Notes: generated by a model from the sequence alone, not told the origin. DNA of 64,000 bases from Henckelia pumila (GCF_033568475.1 NC_133123.1:17470622-17534621); one strand, 5' to 3'. Positions 47,273-59,843 are shown, counted from the first letter of the stretch. Program-made: numbers and translations.

Positions 47273-48736
47273 ATATAATAATAGCTAAAATTTAACAGTA
47301 AACAATTACTATTGGAAAATATTCTAAGGACGGCCGCGGGCGAGAAGCCATACCGTTTTCGTCTAAGACGGTTAATTTAGTATTTGAGAGAGCTTTTAAG
47401 AGCACTTTTCGTTTTTTTTTTGTTAAGAAAAAGTTGAGAAGCGCTTCCTAAAAACTTTTCCAAACACTATTTACGAAAAGAGCAAAAGTCGGTCAACAAA
47501 ATCAAATATTTGAAAAAACATGACTTTTCAAAACATAATATCGGAATCAACCCATTAGTATTCTACCCGTGCGATGTACAGAGTGTTATTTTTGTGTAAT
47601 TTAATGTAAATTAGTAAATATGAGTGCTTGAATAAATAATTAAATAAAAATAAATTAAGTTTGAATTTTGATTAAATAATTTTAAATATATGGATTTAAA
47701 TGCATCTTCATTATTTAGATAATTTGATATTTAAAAAAAAATCAAATTTATCTTAATATTTATTTACACTACTATTGAGCTAATCACAAAGTATTTCAAA
47801 TATTTAGCCTATTGCAATCGATTTAAATTCATGTTGGCTAGAGGGTGCTTATAAGCTATCGAAATGAACTGTTTGACATCTTATAAAATATTTTTTTTCA
47901 AATTTATTTCATCCTTAATTTTTTTAAAAATATATTATTTTAATATTTGACTTCCTCATATTATCCTTACATATTTTGTTCAATACCATCCACCCAATTT
48001 TCTCATTAATCAAAATTTTCAGATTTTTAGAATTCAAAATTTTTAAACCTTTGTACTTCGTAACTCTGGATATAGCTATGTACATTTTTTATGCGTAGTT
48101 TGTTCATAATATTTTTAATTACTTATCGGCTTTAATTTTGATACATACTAAAGAAAAAATTCTTTATATTTCGTTGATAATTATTTTTTCTAAATTATTT
48201 TTTTCTCCATTTTAAGTTTTGAAATCTCAAAAAAAAATTGTGGATTTTTTATTTTGTTTTGATTTGTTGCAGAAAATATTTAAATATTCTTTCAAATATT
48301 ATAAATTTAAAATTTTTAATTTTTTTAAGAGATTTATTTATCCAATAATTATAATAAAACACTCGTATTATATAAAAAATTCTATGAGTTTATTTATCTA
48401 ATATTCATAAAATACTCGTATTTTATTAAAAGAAATTGAAAAGATAAAGATGTTAATTGTTAAAATAAAATTTTTTAATTTTTAAAATTAAACTAAAAAG
48501 ACAAAAAATAAAATATAAAAAATTACTAATAATATAGATCACGTAATAATTTGACAAGATAAGGGACAATAAAATCCATATACCTAGTACAAAAAGCTAT
48601 TTATATTAAATATAATAAAAATTAATGTGAAAATATAAATTTAAATAAACAAAGCAATATATGATGATAATGATAAACAATTATAATCTACTTTTGGTCA
48701 GGAAAATGTTATGTTTCTATTTATGACAAACTTTTG

Positions 48737-48776
<40 letters not shown>

Positions 48777-49279
48777 ATGCTAAAATTATAAAAAAAATAT
48801 TTTGTACAACGATATTTACAATAAAAATATTTTTAAATTTTGTTATTTTATCGCGAGATTTAATATTTTAATGTATCGTGAGATTTTGATACAATAAATT
48901 CTTATATTGAATTTTCTGTGTTGTAAAAGTTGATACATAAATTTCATTGTACGTGTAGTATCGTTCATTTTTAAATGCATAGATAGACAAATAACCAACG
49001 TTCAAAACAAAAATTAAATTTTGTTTGATCACGATAAAATATATTTTAAATTTTTTAAAATTAAATCATAATTTTATCCACACTCTAAATTTTTTATATG
49101 AAATAATTTATCACTTATAATATCATTTTATTTTCTGAATATTTAATATCATCTCTATCTAAACTCTATAACTTTAAATTGAATATTATATCATTTGATT
49201 TTTAAAACTTTTAAGTTATCTTTACTATTTTCTTTCTATTTTTGGGCGAGAAAATTATTTTCTTTCTATTTTTGGTGAC

Positions 49280-49312
<33 letters not shown>

Positions 49313-49670
49313 GATTTTTTTAATATTAATATGATGATGAATCTATATTAATTATTTTCTTAGTTATATTTATATATTTATTTGTACTTTGTATAAATTA
49401 TAAAATATTATATGAAACTTATTTATGTATAAATATAATTAATTTATACATATATTGCATGATTAATGATTATATATAATTATCTATAAAAACTAGTTTT
49501 AAAAATTCAACCTCCTAGGCGAGATTGAGGTGGTCCGCGTTGCGGCGAGACCGAGGCGGTCTACCGCCATTTACAACACAGCAATTGAGAAACTGACGAT
49601 TTACATTTGCTACAACAATTGACATTCTATCGCCCAATACATAGAATAATATGATGACAACTAGTTTAAC
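47273..49670. other. AT-rich spacer
   Basis: No gene. (TA)n tracts lie near 48738-48770 and 49289-49312. GC-richer scraps at 47327-47360 and 49515-49570 ('ggtccgcgttgcggcgagac') look like remnants of elements but could not be assigned. Confidence 0.45.
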
Positions 49671-49675
49671 AATAC

Positions 49676-49743
49676 ATCCAATAGCTGAAGATCACCTCAA
49701 TAGTGGGCACAGAAGTGAACACGGTGGGTGGACAACATATCAA

Positions 49744-49797
<54 letters not shown>
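49676..49797. mobile_element. fold-back family fragment (copy 3) with (AT)n
   Basis: About 73 bp matching one arm of the copy-2 family (tccaatag..., gtgggca..., cggtgggtgg, ...atcaaaact), followed directly by a long (AT)n tract at 49748-49797. The other arm is absent. Confidence 0.7.
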
Positions 49798-49800
<3 letters not shown>

Positions 49801-50030
49801 ATTCTAATTTCTTGGTTGCGTTTCCCCTGTATTCTCTTTAAAATTTGCACTGTTTCATCCATTTTTCTACAACACAACTTATGATCCTGCACAAGATGTT
49901 AATCGACATGCTAATGCATATCATGCTTATTGAGAGGATCCAACCTCGGTTGATGAACAATAAGAACATTCCAACATCGATTGTTTTGTTTTGCCTGTCG
50001 ACTTCTCCAATCTTGTGGATGAGTATCGTT

Positions 50031-53000
50031 TTATGATGGGCAGTTAGCACTGTCCTCTTCAACAATTTTCTCTACGGGATTTTCCTTGGCCCAAGCTGCC
50101 GCATCTACATATCCTAGCTCGAAAAGGTTATCAAGGACATCGTCTTCTGCTGGTTCCAGAGCCCAATTAAAAAGCTGGTATATATTACGCGAAATCAGGG
50201 AAGAAATTGAGGTCACAAAACAAGTTGAAAATTCAAAACTATTGTTTATGGGATTATCCTTCGAGACAACTTTTTAAAAGATTTTTTTTTTGTGTGTTTT
50301 TTTTTGGGGGAAGGCTGTTTTCAAAATTATTACCAAAATTTTCACGCCATGGCTGCATTAAAGTACAAAATTATCACAAAGCCACCTCTCATTCACTCGA
50401 GTTTTTGGGACAACTGGTTTCTTAAAAGTTATGAAAAGAGTTATCACAAGTTGCGAGGCCACATAAAATACCTGTCGTGGACTAGCCCGGTTTTCCGGAT
50501 TGCAGTCGGGACTAATTCCAATTCCAGGTATTCCCAAAAGACCAGCAGGGAATGCACAAACACGTACCTGTGGCATAGAAAAAAAAAACATTTATTTCAT
50601 CTAGAAGCCTCTAGTTTATGGAGATGTCAGGCCGAGTTTGCATTATCGCTGAGGCCATAAAAAACAAGAACCAACAGTTTGAACATGCAGTAATTCAAAA
50701 TCTTTAAACTATTGATGAACCTTATTTCATATCCGTCGCAGTTTGAACAAACAAAGCGAAATGCATACCGTTTGAACGGCAGAAGTTGGAGGCATGAACA
50801 ATGTCAAACCGCCATCTATGCAGAGCCTATTGCGGAACATAGTTGCAGGCCTTGGAGCAAGATAACTGCGTCAAACTCACACTTTTAGTTTGAACATATT
50901 ATCCAATTTACATGAAGTGCATTTAGTAAAAAAAAATATTTACCCAGGAATAAAAGACGAAGTAATGACAGCATTAATAAGATCTTCTTTAGAATCAAAT
51001 TGGTCAACCAGCAAACCTCTGGGTCTCCAAAGAATCTGTGTCACAGCAACTGAGATGAAACCAAAATAAACTTGTCAAACTTTGCAAAGAGCTTGCATAG
51101 GTAAAATATCTTTATTTTGCATAATGGAAAGACAAATCTTATCAGCTACTACAATTCACAGTTTTAACACAAATAGATAACACTTGGGCAAACATCCAGT
51201 ACATCCTAGTCAAACAGAAATACTACCTACAACATAATCGTGCCAACATGCAAAGCAAAGTAGCCATTATCCATAATGGATAATAAACTACATGGCCAAC
51301 AAGAAATATACATTTAAACCGGATTCTCCCAACAGAAGAATCACTACCAATAGGGCTAGATGAATCTATTACTATCTAATAAAGCAAGAGGGTACTATAA
51401 TAACTACTTTTGGTATATTTATGTGAACTTCCATATTTACCCTTCTCAACTACCATTAATCCAAATTTACCCTTAATAAATGCAATTAATTTTATATATC
51501 ATCAATTAATTTTCTAATAACTTGGTCGATTTATTTTCTATTTTAAAATAAAAATCAAGTTTTTTCCAATCAATTTTTCATCCTACAAAATATAATATTT
51601 TAAAATACAAACAATATATGCGTGTGCAAAGACGCTAGTATAAATAATACTCACTACGGACTCTTCCATTGGATCTGATATGAGTGTCATCCGGTAAAAA
51701 CTTGTCCAAAATATCTCTAAGAACAGCCTGAACAAAATGCAAAAGAATAAATGCCCACATAAATGCTTAAACTCCAATGTATAACAAGGTAGGATTTTGT
51801 GTACTTTAAATTAATTGAGTGTACGGGTGGTACTAGTTGCTTAATTATAACATTGATATATTTAGTTTCCAAGCAGTGAAATTTGACACTCAAAGAAAGT
51901 CACTAAACGCCTGATTGTGAAACCTCCGATTCTACTAAAAAATGTATTTTACTAAAAAAAACCCTGAAGCAGTAATAAGACATGCTTCAAGCTAGTCCTA
52001 CTTTATTCCAATATAGCACAATCCAATAAATCATATTATTGTGTCGATCAACAGAAATTATATTGAAAACTTAGCACAAGCTATTTACCTATTGGCGACC
52101 TGGTTCTTACATGTTCATAGAATGAAGAAGCTAAACTTTTTATTCAAGCATCAGAAGAAACGGTTTATATAATGCAATGTTGTCAAGACTCAGGAAGCAA
52201 AAGAAAAAATAGAAAACACACATGTAGCTTAATGGTATTAGTCCTTTCTAAAAAAACTTATAAAACAATAGAAGTTTCATCTACGCCCCTGGCCAAGTTT
52301 AATTACTATTCTTTGTCATCTGTTCTATCCAAGTTACATTTCAATCCTAAAATAAACCTTAAGTTTTATCAACATTTTGCGTTGTATAACACGTTCTATT
52401 TTCAGATAATATTTCAACTCAAATACTGTCTTATTTAGATAACAGCCCACAAGCCCTGAAATCTTCAATCAAAATCTGTATCCTGTAATTGGTAGACATG
52501 GTTGGCAGATGTTCATACCCCAAGGCGGAAAGCAGTCCCTCGAAGCCTACAATCTTCAGCCAATATCTTGGTAGCCTTTAAGGCTTCGTGCATGCTGGCT
52601 CCTGAGGCAATCACAGCACAAACAATGGCGCCAGCAGAAGCACCAGCCAGTGGGGTTGTTTCCTGTCTCCGGCAAAAAAATCCTACTTATAAAAAGGAAA
52701 CATAGAATAGACAATAAGGGAAACTTCGGTATGAACCAAAGTCGTCGTAGAAATTAGAAAGCCACAAAAATGCTAATGCTTGCAAGAGCAACAGAAAACA
52801 GATTGTTTAAATTATCTACTTTTCTTAGTTAACTTACAAAATTACATATAGTTGAGCAAATTCTAATGCTCATCAAATACTCAAGGTTGTGGCAGATAGG
52901 ATGTGCACACATCCCAATTGTACCAGCATCACTATGAAACGTAGTTTAAGAAATACCAATGAGATTGAAAAACTCATTCTTCATTTCAATTCAAGGGGTG

Positions 53001-53757
53001 GGTGACACACACTTTGACCAATGATACGATTCCTTAACAAATGGTCTCACATTGTCGTCACATACTCCAAGAACCATCAAAGAGGTCAACAATGAAAAGC
53101 ATAAGCATCAAGGAAAATATTTTTTTAAAAAAAAGAAAGGGAAAAAAAACAAGTAAATAAGCCAATGGATAAACAACACAAACAAAAAGAATCAAACACC
53201 TTAATGTAACCATTCTCAATGAGAAAATGAGCAACCCCAAGATGGTAAGGAAACAAAAGCCCCGCCGCAGAAAAACTGAACCCTGGGCTCGTCACCGCCT
53301 TCCTCCTCCTCTCCGCCTCCACATCTTCCACTCTTTGCTCCCACAAAACATCCGGCTGAACCGGGTCCTCGACCACTGCCGCAATTTTATCCTTCCTCCG
53401 CTTCCTCCACCACCAATCCCCCTCCTCCGCCTCCGCCTGCGCCTCCACAAACATCTCCACGGATTTCGGCCCCTCACTATTTAGCGCTCCTCCTCCCGTA
53501 CCCTTTAAAATCCGCGAAGCTATGCCGAGAAAAAGTTCGCCGGTGGCAACGGAAAAAGACTTCTTGTCTTGCGGTGGCAGTGATTGGGCGGAGGATTGGT
53601 GCTGCGGTGGGATTGCTTTGGTGGAGAAAGCCATGGTCCTCAGTGGGACGGTGGCGGAGTATTGGATGAAGACGGCGGAGGCGGTGGCCATCATCGTGGC
53701 CGGGAAGAAAGCCAAAATGTTGGCTAGTTTTTTGGGTGTTGGTGTCTTCCACAACAT
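50031..53757 (-). CDS. patatin-like phospholipase, seven exons
   Basis: Patatin-like acyl hydrolase acting on lipid acyl esters through a Ser-Asp dyad. Minus-strand exons are 53757-53200, 52662-52519, 51727-51655, 51049-50944, 50865-50769, 50567-50472 and 50174-50031. All use GT-AG and the phases agree, giving 405 aa. Residues 1-120 are a serine- and alanine-rich N-terminus, probably an organelle-targeting or membrane-near region. The patatin core begins about SFSAAGLLFPYHLGVAHFLI. The nucleophile elbow is GASAG (exon 2, ETTPLAGASAGAIVCAV) and the dyad aspartate is in CIDGGLT (exon 5). It resembles the Arabidopsis At1g33270 type from memory. I chose the ATG at 53757 because the codons before it contain no ATG. 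The third intron (after the AVLRD exon, 51655) carries a Helitron-like insert. Confidence 0.9.
51365..51638 (+). mobile_element. Helitron-like element in a patatin-gene intron
   Basis: Starts TCTATTACTATCTAATAAAG after an A (51364) and ends CTAG before a T (51639), the A^T target choice of Helitrons. A small GC stem (GCGT with ACGC, 51620-51635) lies at the 3' end. Non-coding, 274 bp. It ends about 17 bp from the donor of the AVLRD exon, close to the splice site. Confidence 0.55.
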
Positions 53758-53763
53758 CGTCAC

Positions 53764-54567
53764 GTATTCGACGCTTTCTTCATTTAAAAATCGCGCAATT
53801 TGGCACTAACCTTTTTATTTTGTTTTTATTATTACCTTTATTTATTTAAAGTAAATTAAAATATTATATTATATTATATATATAGACATAGTTTGATACA
53901 CTAAATTAAAATATTATATTATATTATAGTATATATATAGGCATAGTTTGATACACTTCATAAGTGATTGATTAATAAATTATCCTCTTTCATCCTATGC
54001 TTGTACATTTTTAAAAAGGTCATGATAAGTCAATGAACCCATGATAAATGCTTTTACAAATGGATTATATATCTATTTAATTTGGTGTGATAAATTTATT
54101 CCAACTAAAAATATACTACAAAAAAACATAATTACCTTCTATATATAAAAATAACTAAACCCTAAACACCCCTCATTCTCATCCACTTTATGGTAAGGTT
54201 AATTTTGTCATTAAAATCGAATATATAAATTTAATCACCCTTATTAAAATCATACCAAACCTTCAATATAATATCCACCATTTTACTTAAATTTACGATT
54301 ATGTTCACTTTATAAATTTATCAACGAAAGTATTTTTTTTAATTTCTTAATAATAATATTTTTTAAATCTTTCAATCTTATTTTTATATGTGCTTTTATA
54401 TTCAATTTCAATTGTATCTATCTATATCTTAAAATTTTAAATGATTCCTAGTGATCGGGAGACGATGCATGTGTAAGATAATAAATAGAATTAAGTAAAT
54501 AAAAAATTGATAAGATAAATATAAAAAAAATATAAAAAATGGAAATAAGTTGATAACCTGTTTGTAC
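53764..54567. other. spacer between patatin and fibrillin genes
   Basis: AT-rich. A direct duplication of about 55 bp lies at 53857-53955 ('aaattaaaatattatattat' and 'catagtttgatacact' both occur twice). No gene. Confidence 0.6.
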
Positions 54568-54570
54568 TTA

Positions 54571-54766
54571 GGCCACGTTTGGTTTCAAAAGTCAAGTAAA
54601 AAAAGTACTTTTTAAATACTTTTCAGTTAATAAGGTGTTTGATTGACCAAAAAAATGCTTAAATAAACACTTTTTAAAATCAAAATTATAGTTTTTTCAG
54701 AAGCTAAAAATTGTACCTTTTAAAAACACTTATTTTAAAAAATATCTACAAAATCCAAACGAACTC
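54571..54766. mobile_element. PIF/Harbinger-type (Tourist-like) MITE, TTA target duplication
   Basis: The ends GGCCACGTTTGG and (inverse) GAGTTCGTTTGG are flanked by TTA on both sides (54568-54570 and 54767-54769). Non-coding, 196 bp. Confidence 0.8.
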
Positions 54767-54948
54767 TTAGAGATGATAATATATTGTTATATTCTATCAT
54801 ATACTTATCGTATAGGAGAGATAGAGATTTTAATTTTTTTTATTATTTATTTATTTATTTATTTTTTGTATTTAACAACACAAATTGCGAGAAACCTTTA
54901 CAAATATCAAGATCAAACTGCAATTCTTGTTTCTTAAGCTTCATTTTG

Positions 54949-56759
54949 CTAAAGAGGTACCCTGTAGTTTGGATCAGCCATTCTCAATATAAATAAATTT
55001 CCTTGATTGCCCCTTGATACCCTGCAACACGATTTATAAAGAAACACGCTTTTAATAATGTCTATATATATTTTGCTCAAATAACACAAAACACGTTCTT
55101 TGAATAGATGAAATCGAATAAACGGGGATGATTTGACGCGAGTCTGTAAACTCAGTCACTGATGAATGAGTGTGCTTATCTTACCGTAACTCTTCATCCA
55201 AGTATGTGATTTCGAGCTGACCGCGACCACTTCCACGGGCCTTGATCGGTATCTATGAAACATGAAAAGAAATAAGTATGAGCCGGGTTGAGCTTGCAGG
55301 AGTTGTCTACTCGAACTGGCTCTAGCTCCAGTAAAGTGCAAATCACTCGGACAACTAAACTACAGAGCAATTGTATAGGTAGCAAAGTTTCATATACCAG
55401 AGCAGCAATCTTGAAAGAATCGAACTTAACAGCGACTCTTCTTTCATTCAATGGAACCAAGTTTGCCGTAGCCTACAAAACTATCACAGGAATTACAAGA
55501 AATAAGAGCATTTATACAAAACAACAAGTTTGGATATTGATCTCCGATGACCTGTGCGATATCATTACCTGATTGAAAAATGGCCAAGTTTCCATATTTT
55601 GAGCTCTCAAAGTATCGACATTTATTGCCTGATAGATTTTTCCATTTGGCCTCAGAAATTTGGGTCTCTGTCATATAATTTTTAAAAAAGAAGACGAGCT
55701 TCATGTTAAAAATAGTAATATCATCCCAAACTGCGGAATATCCATAACGAAATTCACTAATCAAAACTCGATTAGAATCTTCATTGAAAGAGAATGTGTG
55801 CATTAGTATCAGCACCATATTCTAATATCTGCATAAGGTTTTTTTTAACATAAATGAGCAGGTACTGAAGAGTAAACAATTCTTAGGTAGTGTTTGGGAT
55901 CCGCCCATGGACATTCGATTGCGTTTCAGGAAAACAGATGAATGGAAGTGTGGATTCTAAAGAGAGAATGGATGTAAATTAAGAACCTCGTTTTGTAGTA
56001 TCGACTTAGAAGTTGTGTACAAAAGCTCCCATTTGCCATTGAGTAGACTTGACTTGAGTGGTTCCTTCACCTTGTTCATAGACTCAAGTTTCCCAACAAT
56101 CTGAAACGACGACATTTTCCTTAAAACAAGCACGATCCAGGTGTTTGTAGACTAATTTGAATGACAGCTAAAATCAACATCATGAAAAGGGAAAATTGTT
56201 TTTTTTTTTTTTTTTTGTTGATATGCAATGTTGTCATATTTTGGTGATTATTTTTGCAATTTTAGTCTTTTCCTAGGTAAAAATGCTTACTAAATTTACA
56301 ACTATACTCGAGTGTAACAAAACCTCATTTGATTTTAAAAAAGAAGTTTAGTTGGAACATTCTTATCTAACTAAACAGGAAATCATTTTAATAACAACAA
56401 ATTAAATTCACACATTCAATATATATAGTCTGCAAAAACAAGAACGCACGCACACGATCGACGACCCACCAGTTCGACTCGCTGTTGATCCTCGGGAGTG
56501 GCGGCGGCGCCACGGTCAAGCGGCGCAATAGCCTGTAGAAGATCTGCTTTAGGCTCTCAATTCCTCTGCTCTTGTCCGAGAAAGAAGAAACCCGTGCCCG
56601 CCATTTCCAAGACTCGGGACAGTGAATGTGAGTGAGAACGGAATCCTCAGATTTTTTTGGGGAAAAAGAAAAGGGTTTTGGAGAAAATAGGAGAGCAGTG
56701 GATTGATGTGGGGAAGTGCGAAAATCAAGAAGAGGTGGTGGGAAACGAAGGGTCGGCAT
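54949..56759 (-). CDS. FBN3: plastid fibrillin (PAP/fibrillin family, FBN3 type), frame slip in exon 1
   Basis: Plastoglobule- or thylakoid-associated lipid-binding protein of the PAP/fibrillin family. Minus-strand exons are 56759-56470, 56100-55987, 55667-55569, 55472-55398, 55252-55185 and 55021-54949, all with GT-AG and agreeing phases from exon 2 on. Conserved blocks are [65 protein letters not shown] and [15 protein letters not shown]. The C-terminus [10 protein letters not shown] matches the FBN3 group. Exon 1 gives a serine/proline-rich plastid transit peptide ([20 protein letters not shown]). After SRGIESLK the frame slips: the expected [12 protein letters not shown]...TPEDQQRV reads in another frame, as if one base were missing near 56547. 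Exon 1 is 290 bp where 291 would keep frame (239 aa). This is either a base-calling error or a recent null allele; everything else looks intact. Confidence 0.85.
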
Positions 56760-56819
56760 TTCTCTGCAGTTAATTTTGAATGTTGAGCGGATTCATATTT
56801 TATCCTTTTCCACACAAAT

Positions 56820-57803
56820 CTGTTTTCCAGCTCGATAACGATAAGTACTGGTCATGGGCGATGAATATTTTAAATTTGGATCGAATTTCAAATTGGCCCT
56901 TTGGCCATGCTTAGAGGGCGATCAAGTTGGGGCGATCAAGCCCAACTTGATCGCCCAATTAATGCTCGCCCCCTCCAAGGGGCGAGAATATTTCCGCGGG
57001 TAGTGAAGATGGTGGCCTCACGCGTAAAGGTTCAGGGCGGTGAAGCCCACCAATATATTTTTTTTAAAATATTTTTTTTAAAACATGGATGGTTGAGATG
57101 ATATGATCGGTTGAAATCAATGGTCAAATCATTTCAACTGTTATTTTAATTTTAAAAAATGATTTTAATTTAAAATAAATTAAATAAATTGTAAAAAAAA
57201 ATCAGAATAATTAATAAAAAAAAATAAAAAAACCAACGGTTATATTTTTCAAAATCCATGAAATTTTCAATAAATACACTATTTTTCATTTTCTTTTATT
57301 TATTTGTGTCAAGTTTAATTCATTTATCTTTTTCTCATGTGTTTTTTTTATTTTGGAATATTTTGTAATGCTTTTAAAATTATGTTTTTTTTTTGTTTTA
57401 AAAATATTATTTTAAAATTGTTATATTCATGTTTATTTTTTAATGTAATTTTTAAATCTAATTATTTTTATTTTTAAATTGTTATATTTATGTGTATTTT
57501 TATGTTTTAAAAACATTATTTAATGGATTAAAAAAATATTATTTCAACATCACCACATCACTGTAGGAACATACAATGAAGTTATCAACACTGACATCAT
57601 CATGCGATCAAGTTATTAATTTCACCACACCAACTTCCTCACATCCTTGTATATTCTCTTATAAATAGAAAGATTTAAAAATAGTTTTTTTATGGTACGT
57701 TAAAGATAAAATTTTGAACTTATGTTGATTAAAAAAATGAGCCGAGTTGTGTTTAAATTAATAAGCAGCGAGTTTGATTCTATATACATTTTCAGCCGGA
57801 TTG
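56820..57803. other. upstream region of the fibrillin gene with GC hairpins
   Basis: Just upstream (157-230 bp from the ATG) lie two perfect GC-rich inverted repeats (separate entry). The remainder is AT-rich with no gene. A 66-codon plus-strand frame at 56901-57101 crosses the hairpins and is not believed. Confidence 0.5.
56916..56986. repeat. two perfect GC-rich hairpins
   Basis: Arms GGGCGATCAAGTTGGG (56916-56931) and CCCAACTTGATCGCCC (56941-56956) pair perfectly around 9 nt. Eight bases on, CTCGCCCC (56965-56972) and GGGGCGAG (56979-56986) pair perfectly around 6 nt. Such GC content is exceptional in this AT-rich setting. Confidence 0.95.
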
Positions 57804-57806
57804 TTA

Positions 57807-58247
57807 CGGTGTGTTTGGATGCCTAAAAAATAGAATTTGAAATTGGATTTGGAATTGGATTTAGAATTGGAATTGGAATTGGAATTGGAATTCTTGGAGT
57901 TCAAATTCTTTTTTGGTGTTTGGAAAAAAGTTAAAATACATATTGGAATTTGTTAGCATAAATGTTAGGAAAGTGATATTTTTTTTAAAAAAAAATGTTT
58001 GAAAAACTTAAATCTATAACTAAAGTTTATAAATTTATTGTTAGAAATAATTTTATTATTTTTATAAACTCAAATCCCTTGAAATCCGACCAATTTTGTA
58101 AGGATTTCAGTTAGTTAAATGAAATCCCATGAAATCCCATCAAATACCAATCCCATTTTAAAATTTTATTTTGCCAAACACCAAAACTGTATTTGTAAAT
58201 CCAAATTCCATAAAATTCCCACCAAATCCTATCCACCAAACACACTA
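57807..58247. mobile_element. PIF/Harbinger-type MITE, TTA target duplication
   Basis: The ends CGGTGTGTTTGG and (inverse) TAGTGTGTTTGG are flanked by TTA (57804-57806 and 58248-58250). A run of 'ggaattggaatt' repeats lies inside the left end. 441 bp, non-coding. Confidence 0.8.
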
Positions 58248-58443
58248 TTAAGGTAAAAGAACAAAATTTGTATGATGATATAGTATATTTTGAATTACAT
58301 ACATTCGGACTAATTCAGGACCTTCAATCTTAACAAATAGCTGTACACTAGACATTCTTTCTCGATTTTTGTACACTCAAAATTTCCTCAAGATATTGTA
58401 TCATTTTTCAATAAATATTCTTAAAACAACTTACACACACTGA

Positions 58444-58890
58444 GGCTACGTTTGGTAGCTAGGATTACGTTGGATTTAGATTATAATAATACGTTTGTCT
58501 CGTTTTTTGTGTTAGTGGAAATATTTGAGGGCCCGGTGCTATTTCACTGTGTCAGGGACAAAATGATTTATTAGAATCCATTGGTGGACCAAGGTATTGC
58601 AAAACAGTGTTTGGGATTAGTACTGTTTCGGACATTTTTGCCCTTTACCTTAATAAAATATCTCACCCTTTTGCCCCCTCGTAAACAATACACCTGTTCA
58701 CCTCCATATGTACAGTAGTTAGGGGTAATTTTGGTAAAAGTCGCGTAGTCCAACTTTTGATCCTACACACAAAAAACCAAACAAACAAATTATTATTTTT
58801 AAAATATATTTCATAATTATATTAAAAAATATACTTATCCTACAATTTATCTTTACATTAATAATCTCATCACACATACCAAACGTATCC
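58444..58890. mobile_element. PIF/Harbinger-type MITE, TGA target duplication
   Basis: The ends GGCTACGTTTGGTAG and (inverse) GGATACGTTTGGTAT are flanked by TGA on both sides (58441-58443 and 58891-58893). The trinucleotide differs from the usual TTA/TAA. 447 bp, non-coding. Confidence 0.75.
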
Positions 58891-59144
58891 TGAACAAATA
58901 TTTATCTCACTACAAAAAAACGGAAGTTTTTCTACGGTTTTTAACTTTCAACGGTTATAAAACAACCGTTGGAAACTTAGTAAAATTTTCAAATATTAAA
59001 ACATTGCGATAGTTTTTAAAAAACAGTCGCAAAAAAATACCATAGTTATTTTAAAACCGTCGCATTTTACGACGGTTTCAAAAACAATCGCAAATCAACA
59101 GTTTAAAAAACATTAGCAATTTGCGACGATTTTTAAATAGGCAG

Positions 59145-59257
59145 TTGATATTTACACTATATTTTGTGTTATTTACACTCCATTTCATGTGTAAAGTAGA
59201 GTGAAAACTTATTCACAAATGGAGTGCAAATAACAAAAAATGGAGTGTAAATATCAA
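59145..59257. mobile_element. fold-back insert in the CACTA element
   Basis: TTGATATTTACACTATATTT... at the left pairs with its near-perfect inverse ...AAAATGGAGTGTAAATATCAA at the right. 113 bp, non-coding. It interrupts a CACTA subterminal repeat. Confidence 0.75.
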
Positions 59258-59437
59258 ATTCCTTTTAAATAACTGTTGCAATATAGTTGCTACAGTTTTT
59301 AACTGCAACGGTTTAAAAAAAACCGTAGCAACTATATTGCAACGGTTATTTAAAAACCATTTCAAATTAATTTAAAAATATATATATGCATAACATTGCG
59401 ACGGTTTTTTTAAAACTGTCGCACATCAAATGTTTTT

Positions 59438-59500
<63 letters not shown>

Positions 59501-59843
59501 CTGGATACATATCGCAATTTGCAACAGATGTTTAATCGCTACTATTTATAAAATTTATTTGTGATGTATATTTAAAAATATAACTATAAAATATATATTT
59601 TTTAAAGTGTACATACACTATTGTAGGAATTTATTTATGTATATGTGTACCTCTCCATTTTCAACGCGTCTCATTAATTTTACGCGTTTCAATAATTGAG
59701 TTAGCTATTATACTTTTCATAGGTTGCATCGGATAAGATATTCATCCATCAAATATGTTATCATTGTTGTTTTTATTATTTTAAAATTCAAATTATTGTT
59801 AATGAAAAACCATCTGAAAAAATATTTTTTTTAAAAAATATTA

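Noticed and set aside
47325-47370. GC-rich patch 'gacggccgcgggcgagaagc' as a possible promoter or gene start
   Set aside because: No open frame, no neighbouring exon and no TATA box in suitable position.
52216-52260. 'tgtagcttaatggtattagt' as a tRNA-like sequence
   Set aside because: No cloverleaf could be formed and the A and B boxes are incomplete; it lies in an intron of the patatin-like gene.
53227-53809. Plus-strand frames over exon 1 of the patatin-like gene
   Set aside because: Reverse-strand shadows; the minus-strand frame continues into conserved patatin exons with proper splice sites.
56549-56815. 88-codon alternative frame at the fibrillin start (MWKRIKYESA...)
   Set aside because: It runs into a stop before the conserved block and has no transit-peptide character; exon 1 from 56759 fits better.
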